Assembly: GCF_009617585.1 (NCBI RefSeq)
Contig: NZ_WIXI01000033.1
Coordinates: forward strand, 1-50,469
From: Endobacterium cereale
GTDB taxonomy: Bacteria > Pseudomonadota > Alphaproteobacteria > Rhizobiales > Rhizobiaceae
Length of the DNA stretch: 50,469 nt
Direction: 5' to 3'
Of the stretch, positions 43,115 to 50,469 are shown one piece after another. Numbering within the stretch: the stretch's first letter is position 1; every line of letters starts with the position of its first letter. The notes beneath the pieces are model-generated. The model saw only the letters and a program-made list of their open reading frames with translations. It did no database searches and was not told the DNA's origin. The position numbers and the translations under genes were made by a program.

Positions 43115-44578
43115 ATGAAAACCGTTTTAGCAGCAGCGTTGCTGACCTTGGTTTGCACTGGAGATTTTGCCAGCGCTCAAGCACTTCAGAACCCAAGGGT
43201 GAAGTCAGCCGACGACATCAGTGGCATCCCCGATGGCACTGTGATGACTCAGGAATTCGCTTCCGTTGCGGCCAAGGATATCTACGTCTGGGGCTGGCCG
43301 ATTGTGAATGCCTTCCACAGGCGTTCTGGTTTTGCCACTGTGCCAGAGCCGGGTCTGAAGGACGGCATCGTGCCCATCGCCCCAACTGGCTATGTCTCGA
43401 TGCTGACGGACTACATCGCACCTGAACAGCGCTGGGTGGCTCATCCCAATCAGGACGTGACGTATGGGTTTGGCTTCGCAGCGGTCGACAAGGACCCGGT
43501 GGTCGTGCAGGTTCCGGACTTCGGCGACCGCTTCTGGGTTTATGCTCTTTACGATGCGCGCAGTTCTGAATTTTCCAACCTCGGCAAACAATATAAAACC
43601 AAGCCGGGCACGTATCTGGTCGTCGGTCCGAAATGGAAGGGCAAGATTCCCAAAGGCATCACCGGGGTGATCCACTCGCCGACCGACCTTGTCGCCATGG
43701 GCCCGCGCATCTTTATGAATGACACTGACGAAGATCGTGCGGCCATCCAGAAGGTCTTAAAACACGTCGTCATTTATCCTCTGAGCAAATACACTGGAAA
43801 GCCAGTCACTATGGACTGGAAGAACATTCCGAAGTTCAAGAGCGATGACAACAATTCCTCAGCTGAAACCCAGTACGTTGATCCGAACACGTTCTTCGAT
43901 GAGTTGCCTGTCGTCCTAAAGGATGTGCCACCGCTACCTGGTGAGGAAGCGCGGTATGCTATGATCGACGCGGTGTTGGCGGCGGCGAAGAAGGACCCCA
44001 AAATCGCGGCAGCCATCAAGCAAGCTGCCAATGACGCTGAGAAAGACCTGATAGGGCCATTGCAGAACTTCCGCACGAATGGCGTCGCACTCAACGGAGG
44101 TTGGAACACACCGCCGAATGGGGCTGCATGGGGTTACGACTACCTGACCCGTGCGGCGACTGCGAAGTCGAATATGTACACCAATCAACCCTCCGAGACC
44201 CGGTATTTTTTTCTTGAAGTCGACGACAGTGGCGATCGTTTGAAGGGTGACAGCAATTACACAATCACCTTCCCGAAGGGGAAGACGCCGCCAGTCAACG
44301 GCTTTTGGTCATTGACCATGTATGGTCCCGAGCACTTCTTCGAGAGCAATGATCTAAAGCGCTATTCAGTTGGCACAAAGAACGTCAAGGACATGAAGAT
44401 GAACGCGGATGGTTCGCTGACGGTCTATATCCAGCACAACTCTCCGGGAAAGGACAAGGAGGCGAACTGGTTGCCGGCACCAGCCAGTGAGTTTGACATG
44501 ACGCTACGGACATATTGGCCCAAGCCCGAGGTGAATTCCGGTGGGTGGACGCCGCCCGCAGCCGTCAAGGCAGACTGA
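43115..44578 (+). CDS. Exported DUF1254/DUF1214 protein
   Basis: A 487-residue exported protein. The signal peptide spans residues ~1-22. The N-terminal half is DUF1254, with DIYVWGWPIVNAFHRR, PNQDVTYGFGFAAVDKDPVVVQVPDFGDRFWVYALYDAR seen in part, and TKPGTYLVVGPKWKG. The C-terminal half is DUF1214, with TFPKGKTPPVNGFWSLTMYGP and YIQHNSPG. The family is predicted to be secreted with no fixed role. GCAGGA lies six bases before the ATG. It is divergent from the arylsulfatase and possibly coregulated through the shared operator-like sites. Confidence 0.88.
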   Translation: MKTVLAAALLTLVCTGDFASAQALQNPRVKSADDISGIPDGTVMTQEFASVAAKDIYVWGWPIVNAFHRRSGFATVPEPGLKDGIVPIAPTGYVSMLTDYIAPEQRWVAHPNQDVTYGFGFAAVDKDPVVVQVPDFGDRFWVYALYDARSSEFSNLGKQYKTKPGTYLVVGPKWKGKIPKGITGVIHSPTDLVAMGPRIFMNDTDEDRAAIQKVLKHVVIYPLSKYTGKPVTMDWKNIPKFKSDDNNSSAETQYVDPNTFFDELPVVLKDVPPLPGEEARYAMIDAVLAAAKKDPKIAAAIKQAANDAEKDLIGPLQNFRTNGVALNGGWNTPPNGAAWGYDYLTRAATAKSNMYTNQPSETRYFFLEVDDSGDRLKGDSNYTITFPKGKTPPVNGFWSLTMYGPEHFFESNDLKRYSVGTKNVKDMKMNADGSLTVYIQHNSPGKDKEANWLPAPASEFDMTLRTYWPKPEVNSGGWTPPAAVKAD

Positions 44579-44704
44579 CCACTCAGCACCACGAGGCGCG
44601 AGGAAGAGGCGATCTTCCCGTAATCCGACGCGCCTCCGTCTACGGCGATGTTGGAACGAAATACGGCCGTGCAAGGATATTCGTTTGTCAGGACGGTCGG
44701 TTCC

Positions 44705-44824
44705 ACATCGTAGAAGTTCGTTGACCTGCGTCTGTTTGTGACCATGCGTGATGGAGTTGAGCATAGCGCTCAGATAAGGGAAGTGAGCCTTGTCACCAAC
44801 GACATCCGCATGACCGTTCATGGC
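44705..44824 (-). pseudogene. Degraded transposase fragment, possibly IS66-like
   Basis: On the minus strand the frame reads, in pieces, MNGHADVVGDKAHFPYLSAM and LNSITHGHKQTQVNELL. The second piece resembles the end of IS66-type transposases, where a YL...GH....ELLPWN pattern occurs. Here the frame shifts just after LL, since a TGGAAC (Trp-Asn) follows in another frame. There is an extra segment before the YL. No start, rest of the gene or terminal repeats are seen. The match is from memory only. Confidence 0.3.
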
Positions 44825-44844
44825 GCCTAGCCACCCGCCACCAC

Positions 44845-45669
44845 TCACTTCTTCCGGAACATCAAACTCGCGCCCCAGCCCGTCACCAGCGCGATCATCA
44901 CGCATAAAATGCCGTAGGCGATTGGCTGGTTGTGGGCGGCGTCGGTGATCTGCTGTTCGATGCCGGTCTTGTTGACGCGCAGCGGCAACTCGCGTTCTGC
45001 CAGCAGCGTGCCGCTCTTGAACAGATAGGCGCGCACCATGTGGACACCATCCGGCACGTTGGCCGGCAGGCGCAGGCTGGCGCGAAACAGGCTGGAAGAG
45101 ACGAAGCGAACACCGCCAAAGTCGTGCTGGTAGAGTCCGCCCGCAAGTTTCAGGCGACGATAGGCCTCGCGAAATTCGGTCAGGTTGCCGGCATTGCCGA
45201 CATAGCCAGTCGGCGACAGGCGCATATGGTCGGTGCCGATCGGCAATCCGCCTTCGCTCGAAAGGATGTCGTCGATCTGCCGGGTCGCCGCCACCGAATA
45301 GGATGCCGGCACCTGTTCGAAGGTCATGGATTCCGTATTGACCCAGATGCCGAGCACACGGCTTTTCTTGCGCACCGTGGCATAATCCAGCGGACCTTCC
45401 AGCGTCACCACCACATCATACTGTCCGATGGCGAGCAGCAGTTCGTCGGCATTGGTCAGCGCGCCGAAAATGGTGAGGTCCGCGCCGCGAAAGTCGGAGG
45501 CGATGGCGATTTCGTTGGTCGAAGTGCCGATCTCCAGCCCTTCCTTGGCCGTCGTCGCTTCTCCAAACGGCACCTGTGCTGCGACCGGCTGGACAATGAA
45601 GGCAAGGGCGGCGATGAAGGTAAGGGCGGCGGCGAAGGCGAAACGACGAAGAACAGAACCAGTCAGCAT
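44845..45669 (-). CDS. TIGR02186 family membrane-anchored protein
   Basis: A 274-residue exported protein with a signal peptide (~1-31, FIVQPVAAQV) and a C-terminal membrane helix in GILCVMIALVTGWGASLMF. The family features LEIGTSTNEIAIASDFRGADLTIFGA and PLDYATVRKKSRVLGIWVN are visible. TIGR02186 proteins usually sit beside TauE/SafE-type transporters, as here. The start overlaps the stop of the transporter by one base (TGATG), so the two are cotranslated and may form a complex. Function is unproven. Confidence 0.88.
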   Translation of the reverse strand: MLTGSVLRRFAFAAALTFIAALAFIVQPVAAQVPFGEATTAKEGLEIGTSTNEIAIASDFRGADLTIFGALTNADELLLAIGQYDVVVTLEGPLDYATVRKKSRVLGIWVNTESMTFEQVPASYSVAATRQIDDILSSEGGLPIGTDHMRLSPTGYVGNAGNLTEFREAYRRLKLAGGLYQHDFGGVRFVSSSLFRASLRLPANVPDGVHMVRAYLFKSGTLLAERELPLRVNKTGIEQQITDAAHNQPIAYGILCVMIALVTGWGASLMFRKK

Positions 45670-46589
45670 CAGAAGGCTCCGATGCTGACGGAATAGAGAT
45701 CGGCCGGCGTTACCACCAGCGTCACGGCAAGGCGCAGGGCCACAGCGAGAACCAGAAGGGCCAGCAGCGCGCGCAGCTGTTCGCCGCGCAGTTTCTGGCC
45801 GACCCGCACGCCATATTGCGCGCCGATCACGCCGGCCACCATCAGGATGGTGGCAAGCACGATGTCGACGGAATAGTTGGTCGCCGCCTGCACCATGGTC
45901 GTATAGGCGGTGACGAAGATGATCTGGAACAGCGATGTGCCGACAACCACATTGGTCGGGATACGCAACAGATAGATCATCGCCGGCACCATGATGAAGC
46001 CGCCGCCGACACCCATCACCGATGTCAGCACGCCGATGGCAAAACCCAGCGCCACGACCGGAATGGCCGACAGATAAATCTTTGATTTCTTGAAGCGCAT
46101 CTTGAAGGGCAGGCGATGCACCCAGCTGTGGTGACCGGGCCGCTTCAGCGTCACCTGTTCTTGTCTGGCGGCGCGGCGCAAGGCGCGCACACTTTCATTC
46201 AGCATCAGCGTGCCGACGGTGCCGAGCAGAAGAACGTAAAGAATGGCGATGATGAGATCGAGCTGGCCGATGCTGCGCAGCCAGGAGAAAACCCAGATAC
46301 CCGCCGTCGCCCCCAACAGACCGCCGACCAAAAGCACCGTACCGAGCTTGATATCGAGCGTGCCACGCCTAAAATGGGTGATCGCGCCGGAGACCGAGGA
46401 AGCCACGACCTGGTTGGCGCCGGTGGCAACCGCCACGACCGGCGGGATGTTGTAGAAGATCAAAAGAGGCGTGATCAGAAAACCGCCGCCGACGCCGAAC
46501 ATGCCGGACAGAAAGCCGACCGCCGCACCCATGCCGAGGATGATGAAAATGTTCACCGAAAGCTCTGCAATCGGCAGATAGACAGTCAC
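45669..46589 (-). CDS. TauE/SafE-type (TSUP) transporter
   Basis: A 306-residue membrane protein with about eight or nine helices in two halves. Each half has the TSUP glycine motif: GFLSGMFGVGGGFLITPLL near the start and VLTSVMGVGGGFIMVPAMI in the second. Members export sulfite, sulfoacetate or related anions. The preferred start is GTG at 46589, six bases after GAGG; the open frame extends further upstream without support. Coupled to the TIGR02186 gene. A link to the nearby arylsulfatase is speculative. Confidence 0.88.
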   Translation of the reverse strand: MTVYLPIAELSVNIFIILGMGAAVGFLSGMFGVGGGFLITPLLIFYNIPPVVAVATGANQVVASSVSGAITHFRRGTLDIKLGTVLLVGGLLGATAGIWVFSWLRSIGQLDLIIAILYVLLLGTVGTLMLNESVRALRRAARQEQVTLKRPGHHSWVHRLPFKMRFKKSKIYLSAIPVVALGFAIGVLTSVMGVGGGFIMVPAMIYLLRIPTNVVVGTSLFQIIFVTAYTTMVQAATNYSVDIVLATILMVAGVIGAQYGVRVGQKLRGEQLRALLALLVLAVALRLAVTLVVTPADLYSVSIGAF

Positions 46590-46793
46590 GGTCAACCTCG
46601 AACGGCTTCGCCGTCGCGGGCGGTGGTCGCGTTCGGTAACCGCCCGTTGCGGCGATGAAAAAACAATGCCGGCCAAACGTCTGGTAAGACGCGGCCGGGC
46701 CCGATTGTCATGCGCCCGCTCATTAAACAGGTCAATCCATAAGCTTGGATTAATACGGCATTTTTCCGTTCAATGAAGGGGCTCATGATGTGC

Positions 46794-46827
46794 AAAGGCG
46801 CGCGAACCTTTCGGCCGCGCGCCTTTT
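46794..46827. terminator. GC-rich hairpin after podJ
   Basis: AAAGGCGCGCG and CGCGCGCCTTT form a perfect 11-bp stem around an 11-base loop, 20 bases beyond the podJ stop. The T-run is short on the minus side and slightly longer on the plus side. Confidence 0.6.
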
Positions 46828-46846
46828 CAAAATCATTGATGCCTGA

Positions 46847-49800
46847 TCAGCCCTGATTGGTGGCCAGAAGCTTGCGCACCAGCGGTTCGCTGACCTTGCC
46901 GTCCGCCTCCATGCCATTGGCCTTCTGGAACGAACGGATGGCGGCAACGGTCTTGTTGCCCATCTTGCCATCCGGCGCACCGGCATCGAAGCCATTCTTG
47001 TTCAGGATGGCCTGGATGTTGCGGATCGCCTTTTCCATGTCGACCGAAGCGGTCTTTTCGCCCTTGCCGACCCATTCGTCCGGCAGGTTCACACTGTTGG
47101 CATTCGGATCCACCGGCTTGACCTGCCACTGTGCGGCAGCCGCCTTGGCGGCTTCCAGCTGTGTCGGAGACATGGCATTGCCCACTTCGTCGCGCTTCTG
47201 CGCCGCATCCTGATCGCCGCCACGGGCCGCAACTGAAAACCACTTGTAGGACGCATCGAGGTTCTGTGGCACGCCGTTTCCGCGTGCATAGAGGATGGCG
47301 AGGTTGAACTGGCTGTCGGAAACGCCGAGATCGGCGGCCCTTTCGAACCAGCTGACGGCCTTGGCATAATCCGGCGTGCCGGCGGCACCCGATGCGTAAA
47401 GCACGGCGAGATTGTGCATGGCGCTGGCATTGCCGGCATTCGCGGCCTGCTCGTAGAAGGTCATCGCCTTGCCGAAGTCTCGGCTGACGCCGGTGCCCTT
47501 TTCGTAAAGGTTGGCGACACGGTATTGCGCTGGTGCCAGACCGCGCTGCGCGGCCATCTCATACCAACGCACGGCTTCCGGCAGGTTTGTCGCAACACCG
47601 CGACCATCCTGATAACGCGCGCCGATCTCGAACAGGGCCAGCGCATCACCGTCCGCAGCCGCATCGGCAAGCGATTTCGGCCCCATCGTGGCCGGAATCT
47701 CGATTGTTGCCTGCGGCGCAGCGGTTGCCGGTGCAGTCTCTGCAAAAGAGGAGACACCAGACGCTGCCGCACCAAGCTGTGTTTCCTGCTGCGTGTCATC
47801 CAGTGGCGCCTGCGCCACGCCGGGCACGGGCGCAGATGCCTCGTCACCTTCCGTCGGGGCAGCGCTCTGCGATGTGGCGGCGGTTGTATCCTGCAAGGAT
47901 GTATCCGCCTCGCTGGCCGCCATGCCAATTGACGGCTCTCCCTCGGCCCGGTTTTCACCGGGTTCCACCATGCCCACTTCCGGCGGGGCTGCGGGGGCAT
48001 CGTCGCCCCGCGTCAGGGTGTTGACGAGCGGCATTGCCATCAGCGCCAGAAGAACGGCGCCGACTGCCAGCAAGATCGGCTTGCGGTGCCTGGAAAACGC
48101 GCTGGCCAGTCCACTGGAGGCCTGCGGTTTCAGCGCCGCTGCACGCCCGGCCTTCACGGCATTTTTCTTGGCCTGCTTGTCCTTGCCGCGCGAACCGGCG
48201 GAAACAGCAAGCGTCGGGTCGGTTTCCATGGCGGCCGCCTTGGCGGCACGTCGGGCAGCGGCGATGTAATCGACGCTCTCGCCATCGGCCGTCGCAGTGT
48301 TGGCCGCCTGACCTGTCTGGCTTGCACGCACACGTTCAAGAATTTTCTTCACGTCCGGCATGCCGGAGCCCGGTTCCAGCGGTATGTTCTGCTGTTCCGG
48401 CAGCAGCATGTCTGCAGGGTCGATTGAAGGCGTCGGCTCGACCAGCGCGCGGCCGCTTGCCGTCGGCTCCGCTTCCCGATGACCGGACAGAAAACGTTTC
48501 ATGCCACCCAGCAGGCTGCTGCGGGATTTGTCACCGGCCGCGATCTCACGACCTTCCTTGTCGGCGGTGCGCTGGGCGTTTTCCAGATCGTCGCTGGCGT
48601 CGCCATTGTCCAACAGCCCGCTTTCCAGATCGTCGGCAAACAGAGCGCGTTCATCCAGCCGATCATCGGTCGGCAGGGCAACGGAACTATGCAGGTCTTC
48701 ACAGCCGGCAAACATTGGCACAGTCGCCTTCGGCATGGCAGGAGCGGCAGGCGCATGGGCAACAGGGGCAGCCTGCATGGACGTTCTGCCCGGCGCGGGC
48801 GCGGGCGCGGGAGCCGGGCGCGCCGGCTCGTAAACCGCCTGGTTGCTGCCTTGGCGCGCAATGCTGCCTTCCATCGTATCCAGCCGGTCGGCAATGCTGA
48901 CCAGCGTCCGGTGCAGCATTTCAAACGTCTGGTGTGTGCGTTCTTCCGAACCGCGGGTCAGGTCTTCCAGATGGCGCAGGTCTTCGGCAAGAGCCGTAAG
49001 CGCGCCCATGTCCGGCGCCGCACCGCCTGACGCCACGCCGTTGCGGGCATAGGCTTCCACCACGGCCTCGGCGGCCTGGCGTGCTGCCTCGATCACATAT
49101 TCGTCGCTGGTCGCCATATATCCTTCGATGGCCGACATGCGCTCCTCGAAGGCGGCGGGCAATTCGAAGGCTTCCGCGGCAGGCTTCGGTTCGCTGATCA
49201 AGCGCGAAAGATTGGCGATCTGGTCTTCGAGATTGCGCAGCGCATCGTTGTCGCCCGAAGGAGCCGCGGCCGCATCGTCCAGACGCGCGGCGATATCGCT
49301 CAAACGACCTTCCAGACGGCCGAACAAGGCGTTGTCGACTGGCGCCGTGGGCTGGGCGACCTCGATTTCCTCGATACGGCGCGAAATATAGTCCAGACGC
49401 TCGGCCAGCGCGTCGTTGACCGAACCCTGTTCCAAAGCGTCGATCTTGCGGGAAATGTCGGACAGATAGCCGGTCAGTTCGGCCGGCTGGGCCGGCTGCT
49501 GCACGCGTTCCATCAGGATGGCGAGGTCTTCCAGACGTTCGTCCAGACGCATCGCGCCCTGTTCGCGGGAAAAGTCGTCGATCTTGCGGGCCAGCGCCTC
49601 GATGCGCACGCCCATCTCGTCGTCCACGGAGCTGGAGGCAGGAATGGCGGACTGCAGGGCATCGCGGTGCATGGCGTCGATCTGGTCGGCAAGGCCTTCG
49701 AGCCGGCTTTCCAACCGTCCGATCATGCCATGGTCGAGTGCGGCATCGGCAGAAGCACGGCTGCTTGCGGCCAGCGCACGGCTGATCTCGTCCAGGCGCC

Positions 49801-50469
49801 GGTCGAGCACGGAAAACTGCTCGACGATCATCGGGTCGTTATGCGGCACCATGTTGTTGCCGAGTTGTTCGACGGCTGCCGCCAGCGTCAGCAGCTTGTC
49901 TTCCAGCGCAAGGATCGACCTGTTGTCGCCAACGGCGCCCAGCTGCGTCTTGATGTCGTCGATCCGGTAGGCCAGCGCCACCAGTTCCTGGCGCAGCGCC
50001 TGCGGGTCGGCATCGAGCACGCGCTCTTCCAGACCCAGAAACTGGGTTTCCATGCGCTGTACGGTATCTTCGCGGGCCAGTCCCTGCATGGCGGCGCGCA
50101 GGCCTTCGAATTCTTCGCGCAGATCGTCCGTTTCGGGCGCGCCGCGATGGTTGAGACTGCCGATGCTGTCTGCCAGCCGGGCAAGGTCATTGCGCATGTC
50201 GTCGGCAAAATGACGGTCCTCGGCGATCGCCCGGATGGAGCGGATTTCCGTGCGCAGTCCGTCCATCTCGCGGGCAACGCCCTGCGAAATATCCTGCTTC
50301 AGGTCCTGCCGAAGGCTGACCAGCGCCTCGGCAATATCGTTCATGATCGCATCAGGCAGCACGGCAGGCGCCGCCGCGCGGGCCGCCACGGCGGATGCCA
50401 GCGGGCGGTTCTGCGCAACGGGCGGCAGCGGACGGCTTTCGGCGCGGGGCGCGCGGTTATCGGCATAGG
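46847..50469 (-). CDS. podJ: Polar localisation factor PodJ, partial (N-terminus beyond window)
   Basis: The frame is open to the window end, so the start is missing; at least 1,206 residues are present. The N-terminal two-thirds is long helical, coiled-coil sequence with repeated LEDLxxxIxxL-like units, then a Pro/Ala linker (about 48,700-48,840). A single membrane helix (KPILLAVGAVLLALMAMPLV, near 48,020-48,080) follows. Several Sel1-like repeats (about 47,230-47,690) include ALFEIGARYQDGRG, and a C-terminal peptidoglycan-binding domain has IQAILNKNGFDAGAPDGKMG. This order matches PodJ of Caulobacter and Agrobacterium, which organises the cell pole. A stop-side hairpin follows. Confidence 0.8.
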   Translation of the reverse strand, partial: YADNRAPRAESRPLPPVAQNRPLASAVAARAAAPAVLPDAIMNDIAEALVSLRQDLKQDISQGVAREMDGLRTEIRSIRAIAEDRHFADDMRNDLARLADSIGSLNHRGAPETDDLREEFEGLRAAMQGLAREDTVQRMETQFLGLEERVLDADPQALRQELVALAYRIDDIKTQLGAVGDNRSILALEDKLLTLAAAVEQLGNNMVPHNDPMIVEQFSVLDRRLDEISRALAASSRASADAALDHGMIGRLESRLEGLADQIDAMHRDALQSAIPASSSVDDEMGVRIEALARKIDDFSREQGAMRLDERLEDLAILMERVQQPAQPAELTGYLSDISRKIDALEQGSVNDALAERLDYISRRIEEIEVAQPTAPVDNALFGRLEGRLSDIAARLDDAAAAPSGDNDALRNLEDQIANLSRLISEPKPAAEAFELPAAFEERMSAIEGYMATSDEYVIEAARQAAEAVVEAYARNGVASGGAAPDMGALTALAEDLRHLEDLTRGSEERTHQTFEMLHRTLVSIADRLDTMEGSIARQGSNQAVYEPARPAPAPAPAPGRTSMQAAPVAHAPAAPAMPKATVPMFAGCEDLHSSVALPTDDRLDERALFADDLESGLLDNGDASDDLENAQRTADKEGREIAAGDKSRSSLLGGMKRFLSGHREAEPTASGRALVEPTPSIDPADMLLPEQQNIPLEPGSGMPDVKKILERVRASQTGQAANTATADGESVDYIAAARRAAKAAAMETDPTLAVSAGSRGKDKQAKKNAVKAGRAAALKPQASSGLASAFSRHRKPILLAVGAVLLALMAMPLVNTLTRGDDAPAAPPEVGMVEPGENRAEGEPSIGMAASEADTSLQDTTAATSQSAAPTEGDEASAPVPGVAQAPLDDTQQETQLGAAASGVSSFAETAPATAAPQATIEIPATMGPKSLADAAADGDALALFEIGARYQDGRGVATNLPEAVRWYEMAAQRGLAPAQYRVANLYEKGTGVSRDFGKAMTFYEQAANAGNASAMHNLAVLYASGAAGTPDYAKAVSWFERAADLGVSDSQFNLAILYARGNGVPQNLDASYKWFSVAARGGDQDAAQKRDEVGNAMSPTQLEAAKAAAAQWQVKPVDPNANSVNLPDEWVGKGEKTASVDMEKAIRNIQAILNKNGFDAGAPDGKMGNKTVAAIRSFQKANGMEADGKVSEPLVRKLLATNQG

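Noticed and set aside
44579..44704. Small frames after the DUF1254 gene.
   Set aside because: Short, basic and without ribosome-binding sites; more likely scar sequence.

Overview
The window looks like chromosomal DNA of a Rhizobiaceae alphaproteobacterium (Agrobacterium, Allorhizobium or Rhizobium type). The evidence is a GcrA cell-cycle regulator, the long alphaproteobacterial dCTP deaminase, DUF3333-type PstA, a SAM-II riboswitch before metZ, a PodJ-like polarity protein, RirA- and FNR/FixK-like operator motifs, and high-GC codon use throughout. This placement is from family knowledge, not from a database search. Most of the window is core genome.

Layout. 0.3-2.2 kb: on the minus strand, a siderophore-interacting flavoprotein (with an iron-box-like site upstream) and polyphosphate kinase 2. 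2.4-10.3 kb: the phosphate regulon phoR, pstS-pstC-pstA-pstB-phoU-phoB, with a tandem Pho box before pstS and a strong hairpin between pstS and pstC. 10.3-11.6 kb: a PACE-type efflux protein and gcrA, whose upstream region is dense in GANTC sites. 12-15.3 kb: argD, argF and hslO (Hsp33). 15.4-18.6 kb: apaG, SAM-II-controlled metZ, dcd and a tRNA-Gly(CCC). 18.8-24.1 kb: an unlisted 53-residue membrane protein, a processive family-2 glycosyltransferase, a periplasmic solute-binding protein, an S24-type repressor, an orphan LuxR response regulator and an exported coiled-coil protein.

24.2-30.3 kb: DUF952 protein, pyrD, a MATE transporter, a CAP-domain lipoprotein coupled to a small membrane protein, a TPR-methyltransferase, and two tandem YitT paralogues. 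30.3-34.9 kb: the helicase and phosphoesterase of the ligase-associated DNA-repair set (ligase and exonuclease absent here), separated by a 180-bp MITE-like inverted-repeat element, then a conserved hypothetical protein. 34.9-39.9 kb: universal stress protein with an FNR/FixK box, an alpha/beta hydrolase, a divergent HxlR regulator/reductase pair, and an ECF sigma/anti-sigma pair divergent from an exported DUF4394 protein.

39.9-44.8 kb looks like an accessory insert: an exported arylsulfatase and an exported DUF1254/DUF1214 protein divergent around a 584-bp gap with two near-identical inverted operator-like sites, and a degraded transposase-like fragment at the far edge. 44.8-50.5 kb returns to core: a TIGR02186 protein coupled to a TauE/SafE-type exporter, then podJ, which runs off the window end.

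Functional themes are phosphate sensing and storage (PhoR/PhoB, Pst, PPK2), arginine and methionine synthesis, nucleotide metabolism (dcd, pyrD), cell cycle and polarity (gcrA, podJ), and sulfur handling (metZ, arylsulfatase, TauE/SafE). No CRISPR array, prophage or complete insertion sequence was seen.
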